Source: CAZSDW01 sp964605705
GTDB lineage: Bacteria > Fidelibacterota > UBA2242
Reading direction: 5' to 3'
NCBI GenBank assembly: GCA_964605705.1
Contig: CAZSDW010000008.1
Coordinates: 45,598 to 109,597, forward strand
Length of the DNA: 64,000 nt
Part shown: piece by piece, positions 54,642 to 63,902 of the stretch
Layout of the letters: the number at the start of each line of letters is the position of its first letter
Numbering within the stretch: position 1 is the first letter of the stretch
Program-made: the position numbers and the translations under genes
Notes under the pieces: model-generated
Seen by the model: the letters and a program-made list of their open reading frames with translations, nothing else
What the model was told of the DNA's origin: nothing
Databases searched by the model: none

Positions 54642-55889
54642 CTGGAAATATTTTCAAATCTCAAGGATCTTTTCAGTCATCATGTTGTTTTTGGAACCGG
54701 TATCCTGTTATTCAGCGGTTATTTTCTCGGAAAACTGGCAGATCGGCTGAAATTACCCGCCATCACCGGTTATATTTTCGCCGGTCTCTTACTGGGAAAA
54801 TCAATGATCGGTATCATTTCTGAATCGGCACCCTATAAATTGACCAGTATTACGGAAATTGCACTGGGACTGATTGCGATAACAATTGGAGCAGAATTCG
54901 AATTTTCGCGGTTTCGCCAGATTGGTAAAGATGTCCTGCTCATGACATTCTTTGAGGGCGTTTTTGCCTTTATTTTTGTTTCGGTTGTCTTTGTTATTTT
55001 CGGTCTTGATGTTCGATACGCAGTTCTTTTGGGATCTATTGCGCCAGCGACGGCGCCGGCAGCCACCGTCGTCATTATCCGCGAGCTGCGAGCACGGGGA
55101 CGGTTTATTGATATTTTATATGGGATTGTGGCACTGGATGACGCGCTCTGTGTCATAATTTTCAGTATCACTTTTGCGTTGGTGGGACCGGTCATTGCCG
55201 GAGAGCTCGTCCCGGGCATCAGTGGATTTTTCGCGGGATTATTCCTGGCAATGAAAGAGATTGGATTGTCAGTATTACTGGGAATTATCAGCGGTTTTGC
55301 AATGTTTAAACTGACGGTGCGAAGGTATAAATTAAATGAAATTTTAATCGTGTCAGTCGGGATAATTTTTATTTCCACATCAATTGCAATTGTCGGTGGA
55401 TTGTCCCATCTGATTGTCAATATGGTTGCCGGCGTAGTGCTGGTAAACACATCCTCGCGGAACAAACGAATTTTCAAGGTAATCGAACCACTGACACCGC
55501 CAATATTTGCGCTCTTTTTCATTCTTGCCGGGACGGAACTTGAGATTGGTGTGTTTGCCGACGGATTGATTGTATTATATGGATTGATCTATACCGGCAG
55601 CCGTTTTGCCGGGAAATATTTTGGCATATATACCTCGGCAATCCTGAGCAAAAGCTCCGATAAAATACGAAAATATTTAGGCTTCTGTCTTTTTCCGCAG
55701 GCAGGTGTGGCAATTGGCTTGATTCTGTTTGTGCAGACATCGCCACTTCTATCCACAATAACAGCCGATATTCGGGGAATTTTGGTATTGATCGTCAATG
55801 TGATTTTATTCAGTATTTTTATAAATGAACTGATTGGTCCGCCTGTTGCCCGTCTTGGAATATATAAAGGAGCAGAATTTGATAGATAA
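54642..55889 (+). CDS. Cation:proton antiporter (CPA2-like), non-canonical start
   Basis: About 415 residues with 12-13 membrane segments. SITEIALGLIAITIGAEFEF and ATAPAATVVIIRELRARG followed by YGIVALDDALCVI place it with CPA-type antiporters such as KefB and NhaP. The first in-frame ATG is 54804, which would delete two membrane segments. Homology to the next gene (FSHHVVFGTG, LPAITGYIFAGL) continues upstream in the same frame to about 54633, where no ATG, GTG or TTG occurs. CTG 54642, with AAGGG eight bases upstream, is the most likely start. A base error or mutation is the alternative. Confidence 0.82.
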   Translation: MEIFSNLKDLFSHHVVFGTGILLFSGYFLGKLADRLKLPAITGYIFAGLLLGKSMIGIISESAPYKLTSITEIALGLIAITIGAEFEFSRFRQIGKDVLLMTFFEGVFAFIFVSVVFVIFGLDVRYAVLLGSIAPATAPAATVVIIRELRARGRFIDILYGIVALDDALCVIIFSITFALVGPVIAGELVPGISGFFAGLFLAMKEIGLSVLLGIISGFAMFKLTVRRYKLNEILIVSVGIIFISTSIAIVGGLSHLIVNMVAGVVLVNTSSRNKRIFKVIEPLTPPIFALFFILAGTELEIGVFADGLIVLYGLIYTGSRFAGKYFGIYTSAILSKSSDKIRKYLGFCLFPQAGVAIGLILFVQTSPLLSTITADIRGILVLIVNVILFSIFINELIGPPVARLGIYKGAEFDR

Positions 55890-55993
55890 ATCCATTGTTT
55901 TTTTCAGGGAAATCGTCTATACTTTTCCAAACCGGTAGCTGGAATAATGATATTGCTTAAATCAAACTTATTGAGGACGATATAGGAGTTTAT

Positions 55994-57250
55994 GTGCAGT
56001 TCTTACTAAAATTTTTCGAATTAATCAAATACTTCTTCAGTCAGCATATTGTTTTTGGGACAGGTATGCTTTTACTGATCGGTTATTTTGCCGGACGGCT
56101 CGCCGAGAAAATTCGGTTACCTGCAATTACCGGATATATTTTCGCGGGATTAATTCTGAGCGATTCCGTGACGGGCGTAATTCATGAAACCGTTGCCCTT
56201 CGGATGACCAGTATTACTGAAATTGCCCTTGGATTAATTGCCATAACTGTCGGTGCCGAATTCGAGTTTTCGCTGTTGAAGCGGACCGGACGTAAAATTC
56301 TGATTATCACGATATTTCAATCGGTTTTTGCATTTGTGTTTGTCGTTGCCGGCTTATTATTAATGAAAATGCAATTGAGTTACAGCCTGATTTTAGGGGC
56401 AATTGCCACGGCGACTGCGCCTGCGGCAACAGTGGTCATTGTCAAAGAACTCCGCGCCCGCGGCGAGTTTGTCGATTATTTGTATGGTGTGGTAGCCCTG
56501 GACGATGCCATCTGTGTGATTTTTTTCAGTGTCATTTTTGCATTGGTTGCACCCGGATTGGCGGGGAAAGTGTCTGGATTTGATGCAGGTATTTTTACCG
56601 GAATAATTCATGCGGGAGTCGAGATTCTGTTCTCCTGTATTTTGGGATTCATCGGTGGATTTCTGCTGCATCATTTTACGCTGAATAAATACCGGCTGAA
56701 TGAAATCCTGATCATTTCAATTGCCGTCATCTTTCTGACGATTTCTATCGCGATTGTCCTGAACTTATCACTTTTGATTGCCAATATGATGATGGGGGCT
56801 GTCCTGGTTAATCTGTCTCATCGTAACAAACGGATATTCCGGGTAATTGAACCGCTGACGCCTCCGTTGTTTGCACTGTTTTTTGTTCTGGCTGGAACAG
56901 AGTTGCACCTGTTCGTATTTACCAAACTGATTGTAATCCTTTTCGGAATAATGTACATCCTGACCCGTTTTGCCGGGAAATATTTTGGGGCATGGCTGTC
57001 GGCATTGCTGATCAAAACGTCGCTGGGCATTCGTAATTATCTGGGCTTTTGCCTGTTTCCGCAGGCGGGAGTTGCGATTGGGCTGGTTCTGTTTGTCCAG
57101 ACATCACCGGTCATGGTGAACGCCCCATCGGTTGTGAAAGAGATGATGGTGCTGATTGTGAACATTGTTTTGTTCAGTATTTTTATCAATGAACTGATTG
57201 GTCCGATAATTTCCAGGTTCGGTATTGTCAAAGGTGCGGAACTTGAATAA
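55994..57250 (+). CDS. Cation:proton antiporter (CPA2-like), second copy
   Basis: 418 residues, paralogue of the preceding gene along its whole length: FSQHIVFGTG, LPAITGYIFAGL, SITEIALGLIAITVGAEFEF, ATAPAATVVIVKELRARGEF and YGVVALDDAICVI. Start is GTG 55994 with AGGAG five bases upstream; the ATG at 55992 is out of frame. The tandem pair suggests either a heterodimer or two ion specificities. It lacks a KTN/RCK domain, and regulation may instead come from the EIIA-containing protein encoded 15 bases downstream. Confidence 0.93.
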   Translation: MQFLLKFFELIKYFFSQHIVFGTGMLLLIGYFAGRLAEKIRLPAITGYIFAGLILSDSVTGVIHETVALRMTSITEIALGLIAITVGAEFEFSLLKRTGRKILIITIFQSVFAFVFVVAGLLLMKMQLSYSLILGAIATATAPAATVVIVKELRARGEFVDYLYGVVALDDAICVIFFSVIFALVAPGLAGKVSGFDAGIFTGIIHAGVEILFSCILGFIGGFLLHHFTLNKYRLNEILIISIAVIFLTISIAIVLNLSLLIANMMMGAVLVNLSHRNKRIFRVIEPLTPPLFALFFVLAGTELHLFVFTKLIVILFGIMYILTRFAGKYFGAWLSALLIKTSLGIRNYLGFCLFPQAGVAIGLVLFVQTSPVMVNAPSVVKEMMVLIVNIVLFSIFINELIGPIISRFGIVKGAELE

Positions 57251-57265
57251 ATGAGGTGAATTTTC

Positions 57266-58078
57266 ATGGATATAATTAAAATAATTAATGAGAAATCCTG
57301 TTCGACTAATTTTTTCGAAAAGAGTAAAGAAGCATGTTTGGAAAGATTGGCTGATATGCTGGCTCTTGATATCAGTGAAATATCCGCTGATGAAATTTTT
57401 GAAGCATTGATGCAGCGTGAAAAAATGGGCTCGACAGGATTTGAAGAGGGCATTGCCATTCCCCATGCAAAAGTTGTCGGTCTCAGGGATTTTCATCTTG
57501 CCATCGTGCACTCGAAAAAGGGCATATCATTTGACAGTATCGATGGAAAAAAATCACACCTGTTTTTTGTGATTGTAGGTCCCGATGAGCATCCGGAGCA
57601 GCATCTTCAGATACTCGCGCAGGTTTCGAGAATTTCCCGAAATCCGAATGCCCGGCGGGAACTGACCCAAGCCCGTTCGAATCTTGTACTGAAGGAAGCC
57701 TTTTTACGATACGTGACGGCGAAGAGTCGTGGAATGGCGGATGAAAAAAACAAATTGCTGATGGTGATTCTTTATGAAAAACGCTTCCTTGACAACATTC
57801 TTGAACTTTTCCTGGAACGAGGTATCCGGGGAGTGAATGTCATGGAATCAACCGGTATAAAAGATCAACTTTCAACTATTCCGCTGTTCAGTGATTTTTT
57901 GAATTTTCTGGGAGAGCGTTCCGACGTTAGTAAAACAATCATGACGGTTGTACCGGAGAAGGAGGTGGCTGAAATTGTACTGGGGATCGAAGAAATCATG
58001 GGTGATCTGAGCAAACATACCGGCGCGATGGTAATGGCTATGGACCTGTTTTTCATGAAAGGCACGATGCAGATTTAA
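57266..58078 (+). CDS. PTS EIIA-type protein with PII-like C-terminal domain
   Basis: 270 residues. Residues 1-155 are a fructose/nitrogen-type EIIA domain with the phosphorylatable histidine H67 in GIAIPHAKVVG. The rest has a ferredoxin-like pattern resembling PII signalling proteins (KLLMVILYEKRFLDNILELF, GVNVMEST, then SKTIMTVVPEKEVAEIVLGI). The combination is unusual. No EIIB or EIIC is present, so it is a regulator rather than a sugar permease, presumably controlling the antiporters by phosphorylation and ligand state. GAGGTGA sets ATG 57266. Confidence 0.83.
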   Translation: MDIIKIINEKSCSTNFFEKSKEACLERLADMLALDISEISADEIFEALMQREKMGSTGFEEGIAIPHAKVVGLRDFHLAIVHSKKGISFDSIDGKKSHLFFVIVGPDEHPEQHLQILAQVSRISRNPNARRELTQARSNLVLKEAFLRYVTAKSRGMADEKNKLLMVILYEKRFLDNILELFLERGIRGVNVMESTGIKDQLSTIPLFSDFLNFLGERSDVSKTIMTVVPEKEVAEIVLGIEEIMGDLSKHTGAMVMAMDLFFMKGTMQI

Positions 58079-58115
58079 GCAAGCCGGAAATCATTCGATA
58101 ATAAATTGAAACATA

Positions 58116-58151
58116 AAGAAGGCTAATCTCAGATGCAGATTAGCCCTTCTT
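58116..58151. terminator. Bidirectional terminator
   Basis: AAGAAGGCTAATCT and AGATTAGCCCTTCTT pair over 14 bases with one bulged C around a CAGATGC loop. It sits between the plus-strand antiporter operon and the minus-strand receiver gene, and has A/T ends suited to termination in both directions. Confidence 0.85.
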
Positions 58152-58171
58152 GTCTATAATTATCGTTGCTA

Positions 58172-58531
58172 TTATTTTAATTCCGATTTGATCAGCTTCA
58201 TCAATTCTTCCAGCATTACCGGTTTGGCGATCCATTTTTTACCCAGTTTATTCAATTGATCAGCCACTTTTTCATCATGTTCATATCCGGTAATAAAAAC
58301 AAAGGGCAGATCAGGCTTGAATAATTGTACCTGTTTGTAAAGACTGAAGCCATCTTCTTTTGGCATGATAACATCGGACAGCACAATATCCGGTTCGAAT
58401 TCTTTAATTTTTCGGAGCCCTTCCTGCGCGCTGAATGCCGAAAGTACCTCAAAGTTATTCTGTGAAAAATACTCGGAATAAAGTTCACAGATGAGATTAT
58501 CATCATCAACAATTATTATTTTTGGTTTCAT
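58172..58531 (-). CDS. CheY-like single-domain response regulator
   Basis: 119 residues, a complete receiver: D9-D10-D11 acidic pocket, phospho-acceptor D53 (IVLSDVIMPKEDG), switch threonine in FVFITGYEHDEK and lysine in AKPVMLEE. No output domain and no adjacent kinase. It is separated from the upstream transporter gene by a terminator, so it is probably expressed on its own. Its partner kinase is unknown. Confidence 0.93.
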   Translation of the reverse strand: MKPKIIIVDDDNLICELYSEYFSQNNFEVLSAFSAQEGLRKIKEFEPDIVLSDVIMPKEDGFSLYKQVQLFKPDLPFVFITGYEHDEKVADQLNKLGKKWIAKPVMLEELMKLIKSELK

Positions 58532-58594
58532 CTATTTTCCAGTTTCAAAATTTTTGCACCGATAGCAAATATAAGTGTAAAATAGATAAAAGAA

Positions 58595-58620
58595 AACCTG
58601 ACTTATTAAAAAATCAGGTT
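58595..58620 (-). terminator. Terminator after the MFS transporter gene
   Basis: Read on the minus strand, AACCTGA and TCAGGTT form a 7-base stem with a 12-base AT-rich loop followed by TTCTTTTATC. It lies 26 bases after the transporter stop. Confidence 0.7.
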
Positions 58621-58646
58621 CTCTTTTAGTTTGTCAATAATGATTA

Positions 58647-60209
58647 TCAATGTTTTTTATCAAGTCCTTTACCCATCCATTTTTTAGCGAGCAAAAGTGA
58701 GATCGGCGTAACAATGGAAATTAATCCGTAAAAAAACCACATTTGTCCACTGTGCATCGGTAAACCTGTTTCGGGTTTGGGGACATAATTTGTGATGAAA
58801 TATCCGGAATAAGATGCTGTGATCATTTTTGTCATAAACCACGGTAACTGACCAATTCCCATATAGGCACCGGTGCGTCCCCTCGGGGCAATTTCAGCGA
58901 TCCACTGCAGAAAGCGCGGCTGCCACATCGCTTCACCAATTGTCATTAATAATATGTAGGTCAGCAGCAGATACATATTCGGTCCAAGTGCCAACAGAAA
59001 AGTCGGTATTGCCATTACAAAAGTGCCCAATATCATCATTTTGTAAATATTGGATTTCAGGGTTAGAGCTGCAATCATTGGCGCCAGGAAGAAAATCAGG
59101 ATCGGATTGAGATTTGAAAAGAACTCAAAATAATTACCCACAACCGTACCGGCAAAAGCCCGGTCAAGGTAGTATGGCAGGGTTAGCCAATTATGTGCAA
59201 ATAGAGTCTGAACCGGGATCAGGATAAAAATGAAAAACACAAAACGTGAATCACGGAATGGATGTTTAGGGCGATTACGCAGAAACTCCCAAATCGCCAA
59301 AATACCGCTGATTATCAGCGGGATAAATTCGCAATATTTCGGCAGAACCAATTTACCGGTCTTGACCATAATAACCAGGATAATCGATAAAATAACAAAA
59401 ATTAAATAACCAATAAACGGCGTATTATTTATTTTTTGTTTGGGAGATTCGGTTTCCTCTTGCTTGTTATTTTCCTCTTTGGTATTCATTTCGGCAGTTT
59501 CCCGGGCAATCCGCTCGACAGCCTTTTCATCGGTCCGTTTTGTCAAGATGGTAAGAGTTGCGACTACGGCAATGCCGGTAATGACGGTATATACCCAAAA
59601 TACGGCGGTTAAACCATTTGGCGGGAAGCGATCGACAAAATTATGCCGGATAATAGGCGAAACAAACCCGGAGAAAAATGCACCCAAATTCATTAATCCG
59701 TACACAACAGCATAACCCATCGCTGCAGTTTTAGGATTTGTGAATCGCTTGACACCGGCATAAGCAGCGGGCTGATACAGACCGTATGCCGTGACCATCA
59801 TCAGCAAACCGACTGACATCGTAATAAACATGGGAGAAGTGACACCTGTCCCTAAATGAGCCGTTCCTGAAATGGAAATTAAAAGGCGCCCAAGCATCAT
59901 TGTAAACAGAGCCAGGGCAAGAGATCGTCTTACACCTATTTTATCCGAAAGTCCACCTAATAAAAGCATCGCAAACGTAATACCGCCGGTCACTGCTCCG
60001 TAAACCCAGCCGGCAACCAGGTCGCTGAGTTCGACATTTTCGGAATTGAACTTTCCGAGTATCGTTAAAATACCAAAATAGACCAATCCTTCCAGAACGT
60101 AGGGGAGATAGATTCCCCACAATGCCCGCGGGGCTCGGGCAAGTCCGATAAAAGGTTCAGCAATTTCCTGCCACGGATTTTTCTTGATGTCCTGTTTTTG
60201 TTCTTCCAT
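58647..60209 (-). CDS. MFS transporter, POT-like
   Basis: 520 residues with about 12-14 membrane segments and a charged central loop (about 245-270). YVLEGLVYFG and YAVVYGLMNLGAFFSGFV resemble the POT/PTR2 signatures more weakly than the gene at 25585-26874. Peptide or other proton-coupled uptake is possible, but substrate is unknown. GAGGAT precedes the ATG at 60209 with five-base spacing. It is divergent from the SDR gene. Confidence 0.85.
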   Translation of the reverse strand: MEEQKQDIKKNPWQEIAEPFIGLARAPRALWGIYLPYVLEGLVYFGILTILGKFNSENVELSDLVAGWVYGAVTGGITFAMLLLGGLSDKIGVRRSLALALFTMMLGRLLISISGTAHLGTGVTSPMFITMSVGLLMMVTAYGLYQPAAYAGVKRFTNPKTAAMGYAVVYGLMNLGAFFSGFVSPIIRHNFVDRFPPNGLTAVFWVYTVITGIAVVATLTILTKRTDEKAVERIARETAEMNTKEENNKQEETESPKQKINNTPFIGYLIFVILSIILVIMVKTGKLVLPKYCEFIPLIISGILAIWEFLRNRPKHPFRDSRFVFFIFILIPVQTLFAHNWLTLPYYLDRAFAGTVVGNYFEFFSNLNPILIFFLAPMIAALTLKSNIYKMMILGTFVMAIPTFLLALGPNMYLLLTYILLMTIGEAMWQPRFLQWIAEIAPRGRTGAYMGIGQLPWFMTKMITASYSGYFITNYVPKPETGLPMHSGQMWFFYGLISIVTPISLLLAKKWMGKGLDKKH

Positions 60210-60330
60210 ATATCCTCACATAAATAAAAATTGACAATTGCGTAAAATCTAAAAATTGCTGGCGCATTTCAAAAGGAAAACTCAGGTAACTAAGTTGATC
60301 AATTTTTTTTTTGTGATTTTCGGACAATGT

Positions 60331-60353
60331 GATATTACTCCAGGAGTAACATC
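60331..60353. promoter_or_regulatory. 23-base dyad in divergent promoter region
   Basis: GATATTACTCC and GGAGTAACATC are 11-base arms with one mismatch around a single central A, followed by TTTTTAG. It lies between the divergent MFS and SDR genes with no plus-strand gene ending just upstream, so an operator is more likely than a terminator, although the hairpin plus T-run would also fit a terminator. Confidence 0.45.
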
Positions 60354-60497
60354 TTTTTAGTAGATGAACCATTAAATGGATGGTAGTGTTAAATTTCCAA
60401 TCTTAACATTATTCAAACAGAATCTTGGAATTTCAGTCCGTCGATATTAAACTAAAATCAGAAATTGAAAAATACGAAAAAGAAATACGGATTAAAA

Positions 60498-61346
60498 ATG
60501 GATAAAAGAATTGTTTTGATCACCGGCTGTTCCAGCGGGTTTGGATATCTCAGTGCGATTCACCTGGCGGAAATGGGATTTCAGGTCGTTGCCACCATGC
60601 GGAATCTTGAAAAGCGGGAATCGTTGGATGAGGAAATTAAAAACCGCAATGTATCAATCAATGTTCGTCAATTAGATGTAACGGATGTAGCCTCCATCGG
60701 AAAATGTCTTCTGGAAATCAAAGAAACCTTTGGACGGCTGGACGTTCTCATCAATAATGCCGGCTATGGCATTGGTGGTTTTTTCGAGGATTTGAACGAC
60801 CAGGAGTATCGCGACCAGATGGAAACCAATTTCTTCGGTGTGCTGAATATGGTGCGGGTATCGCTGCCGCTGCTTCGGAAAAGCGCAGATGCCAGGATAA
60901 TCAATATCTCCAGTACCGCAGGTTTGACAACCACGCCCGGCATGGGTGCATATAATGCCAGTAAATGGGCGATAGAAGCCTTTTCCGAGAGCCTGCGCCT
61001 GGAACTTGCCCCGCATGAGATTAAGGTTTTATTGGTTGAGCCGGGACCATACCCGACCAAGGTATTGACGACCAATACACGGTTTGCAGCGAAAGCCAAT
61101 GATCCTAAAAGCCCGAACTATTATTTAACTCAAATGCTGTATAAAAAATATCAACACAACAATGAAACGCTGAAAAGCGATCCAATGGAAATCGTTCGTC
61201 TGATAGCGAAATTAATCACGGCTAAAAATCCATCATTCAGGAATATCCGGGGGCCGGGTGCAAAACTGCGAGCATTCATGCATCGCTACCTGCCGTGGCG
61301 GTTTAATGAGTGGATTATAAGGCGGGTAATTTTTAGCAAAGGGTAA
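60498..61346 (+). CDS. Short-chain dehydrogenase/reductase (classical SDR)
   Basis: About 282 residues. Cofactor motif TGCSSGFG, structural motif NNAGYGIGG and catalytic residues S, Y and K in ISSTAGLTTT and YNASKWA are intact. It oxidises or reduces a hydroxyl/carbonyl substrate with NAD(P)(H); the substrate is unknown. The C-terminus is basic and aromatic (HRYLPWRFNEWIIRRVIF), perhaps membrane-associated. TTG 60465 would add 11 lysine-rich residues; ATG 60498 begins directly at the first strand and is preferred. Confidence 0.9.
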   Translation: MDKRIVLITGCSSGFGYLSAIHLAEMGFQVVATMRNLEKRESLDEEIKNRNVSINVRQLDVTDVASIGKCLLEIKETFGRLDVLINNAGYGIGGFFEDLNDQEYRDQMETNFFGVLNMVRVSLPLLRKSADARIINISSTAGLTTTPGMGAYNASKWAIEAFSESLRLELAPHEIKVLLVEPGPYPTKVLTTNTRFAAKANDPKSPNYYLTQMLYKKYQHNNETLKSDPMEIVRLIAKLITAKNPSFRNIRGPGAKLRAFMHRYLPWRFNEWIIRRVIFSKG

Positions 61347-61406
61347 AATCTTCCGATTACCGGGTCCTCAAAATTATTATCTCGCATATCACGACTCATG
61401 ATATCA

Positions 61407-63902
61407 TTAATGAATAATTGTAAATTTCCGAATCGCTGATTGGATTCCGTGGTCTGCCTTAATAAAATATATTCCCGATGGAACCACATGACTATGAGGG
61501 AATCTCCCATTCCAAAAATATAAAACCGGATCACTTCCTGAAATCGATAGCTGCTCACGATAAATTTCCCGCCCAAGCATATTATAGATAATTATGTCGA
61601 TTTCTTTGCTTGTATTCGTACTATCCAATAGAATTGGAAATGTGGTATATGGTTTCCCGGGATTGGGGAAATTGGACAGGATTTGGAAATTTCCTTTAGA
61701 AATCCAGGCAGATGAGTCAGGATAGATCATTCCGAAGAAAGAAAGAATATCACCCATCATTAATATACGATTGCTGTCTGGAAAAACAGTTTCAAATGGA
61801 AAGGCGAAATAGACCAGTTTTCCTGACTTTTCACTGCTGCCGAATTTACCTTCATAGGAGATTGCAGCACATCCATCGGATTCATAATTACTGGATGTAT
61901 AATTCAGTGCGATCTGTGCGCCGTTGCGCGGTTTGATTCCATCGGGATATAATTCTTCTAAAACAGGTAATTTACGGGGCATCAGTCGTACCCCAAGTAT
62001 GCTATTGAATATTGATGAATCTGCCGGAAATACTCTGACCTGACCGACCCTTTCATTGATAAAATCGGATTTCAAGTAATTATGATAAAAATCCCGGCTT
62101 TCCTGGCTGGCAGCGCTGTCTGCCAGATCGTCACCAATTTCCATTCCGGATATAAATAAATTGCCACCATTTTCCAGATATTCGGCAATAGCGGTTTGCT
62201 CATCGGATCCCAAAGTGATATTTTCAGCACTTTCATCACCCAAAATCCAATCGACCATTTCATAATCTTCTAATTCAACAGTATTTCGAATAATGGCTTC
62301 ATTGGACGCAAAATCAACCGCATGCCGATATGGATTAATCGCGTTACTATGATGATAAACATTACGGGGGGTTCCATAGGATTCCTGATAATCATAACCA
62401 TTGACGATCAGGATTTTTGGTTCTTTCAATGTGGGTATCACTGCGCCAATTTCACTAAAATCACTGACGCCGTAGCTGTTCAACGCCTGGACTTTGAAGT
62501 AATAGATTTGTCCCGGATTGAGGTTTCCAATGAACAAATCGGTGGAATTGATTTGAGTATGTAATGAGAAATAAATACAATCTTCAGAAATATAATAGGC
62601 ATACTCCTGAGCATAAATGACGGGATCGACATAGACCTGAATATTGCCGTTGCTAATATTCCTGACAATCAAACCTTCGGGTGTTTCCGGCGGCTCCGGC
62701 GGAATGATTTCACCGCTAAAAGCAGAACCAATTGCATCCCAGAGCTCGGAGCGGGAACCATCATAGGTGAGCGCCCAGATACCGATGCCGCACAGGTTTA
62801 CTGATTTTGCATAGTTATATTTCAATGCCAGGCTGAGACTGTCATCATACCAGCACTGATACCAGCTGGATGTTTGATAACAATACCATGGTATCCGGGA
62901 ATCCGCATAGCGTAATTTGCCGTAATTGGCGGCATTCTGTTCGGCAGTGGTGTAGGTTTTTGCTTCTCCGGTCGCTGTCGTATTTGCTCCGGGATTACTA
63001 CTGACTGTTTGCCACTCATAGCCGTAATAAGGCAGCCCCAGGATGATTTTTTCCCGGTTATTATTTGTTTTTGAGAGATAATCGTCGATCGTGTACTGAA
63101 TATTATAAGTTCCGTCGCTCAATGGCGATACGGGTCCTGAAACATCGGAACCGGACCAGTGATAATCATAGCCCATGATAAACAGCGCGTCGCATATTTC
63201 TGCAAGTTCGCGATAATTCCATGCGTTACTCCAATCAACTGCCGGGGTCGCCATTGAAATATGCGCATCATCAATATTCATTCGGAATGAATCGGCAAGT
63301 TCCTCCATGAAACTGACCAGGTTAGACCGTTGTGAGGATGGCATTGCTTCAAAGTCAATATTGATGCCATCGGCGTTGGCGCTCTTAACACGATTCAGAA
63401 GATTAATAATACAATTTGTGCGGGCGCTGGAACTGCTGAGAAATGTTGTCAAATCATTGCTGCCAAATAGGGTCGCGCAGAGAACTACCCTGACACCGTG
63501 TTGGTGAGCTACGGAAATAAGACCGCTCGCCGGCCAATCGTAATCGTTGATAATCGATCCGTCTGTCCCAAGCTCGGTGCTGAAATAGGCGATGGTAGTC
63601 AGTAAATCAAAATCGAGGGTATAATAGGAGGAGTATTTCCAGTAGGGCAGATAACCAAAAACTTCATGAGATAGGCTTGGAGCGGTTCGTTTTTGCAGCC
63701 TGGGTATTTGTTCTGTTTTTACCGATGTATCCGGACTCGTGGGATAAAAGCGATAAAATTCTGACTCTCTCTGGTGGATGCTGCGGAAATTAGGATCGAT
63801 TAATTGCTGGGCATTAGCGTCGCCGGATGTCAGCATTAAAAAAACCATGATTGCAAGTATCCAGAATTGTCGATAAACTTTTCGGATGATATTTTGAAAC
63901 AT
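61407..63902 (-). CDS. Secreted GH18-family protein with FN3-like and T9SS-type sorting domains
   Basis: About 831 residues. A signal peptide (ending GDANAQ) precedes a GH18 chitinase/YaaH-like domain (about 60-395) with catalytic DGINIDFEA (glutamate near residue 183). A fibronectin III-like domain follows (about 400-495), then a GATase/ThuA-like region (KILIVNGYDYQES, GGNLFISGMEIGDDL). The last 90 residues (LSNFPNPGKPYTT, IIYNMLGREIYREQL, PSGIYFIKA) are a type A Por/T9SS-like sorting domain. It is probably exported and surface-attached, acting on chitin- or peptidoglycan-type glycans. The ATG at 63947 is a possible earlier start but adds 15 residues before the signal. Confidence 0.88.
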   Translation of the reverse strand: MFQNIIRKVYRQFWILAIMVFLMLTSGDANAQQLIDPNFRSIHQRESEFYRFYPTSPDTSVKTEQIPRLQKRTAPSLSHEVFGYLPYWKYSSYYTLDFDLLTTIAYFSTELGTDGSIINDYDWPASGLISVAHQHGVRVVLCATLFGSNDLTTFLSSSSARTNCIINLLNRVKSANADGINIDFEAMPSSQRSNLVSFMEELADSFRMNIDDAHISMATPAVDWSNAWNYRELAEICDALFIMGYDYHWSGSDVSGPVSPLSDGTYNIQYTIDDYLSKTNNNREKIILGLPYYGYEWQTVSSNPGANTTATGEAKTYTTAEQNAANYGKLRYADSRIPWYCYQTSSWYQCWYDDSLSLALKYNYAKSVNLCGIGIWALTYDGSRSELWDAIGSAFSGEIIPPEPPETPEGLIVRNISNGNIQVYVDPVIYAQEYAYYISEDCIYFSLHTQINSTDLFIGNLNPGQIYYFKVQALNSYGVSDFSEIGAVIPTLKEPKILIVNGYDYQESYGTPRNVYHHSNAINPYRHAVDFASNEAIIRNTVELEDYEMVDWILGDESAENITLGSDEQTAIAEYLENGGNLFISGMEIGDDLADSAASQESRDFYHNYLKSDFINERVGQVRVFPADSSIFNSILGVRLMPRKLPVLEELYPDGIKPRNGAQIALNYTSSNYESDGCAAISYEGKFGSSEKSGKLVYFAFPFETVFPDSNRILMMGDILSFFGMIYPDSSAWISKGNFQILSNFPNPGKPYTTFPILLDSTNTSKEIDIIIYNMLGREIYREQLSISGSDPVLYFWNGRFPHSHVVPSGIYFIKADHGIQSAIRKFTIIH

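Noticed and set aside
54804..55889. Antiporter starting at ATG 54804
   Set aside because: This start removes two conserved membrane segments that are encoded in frame upstream and match the neighbouring paralogue.
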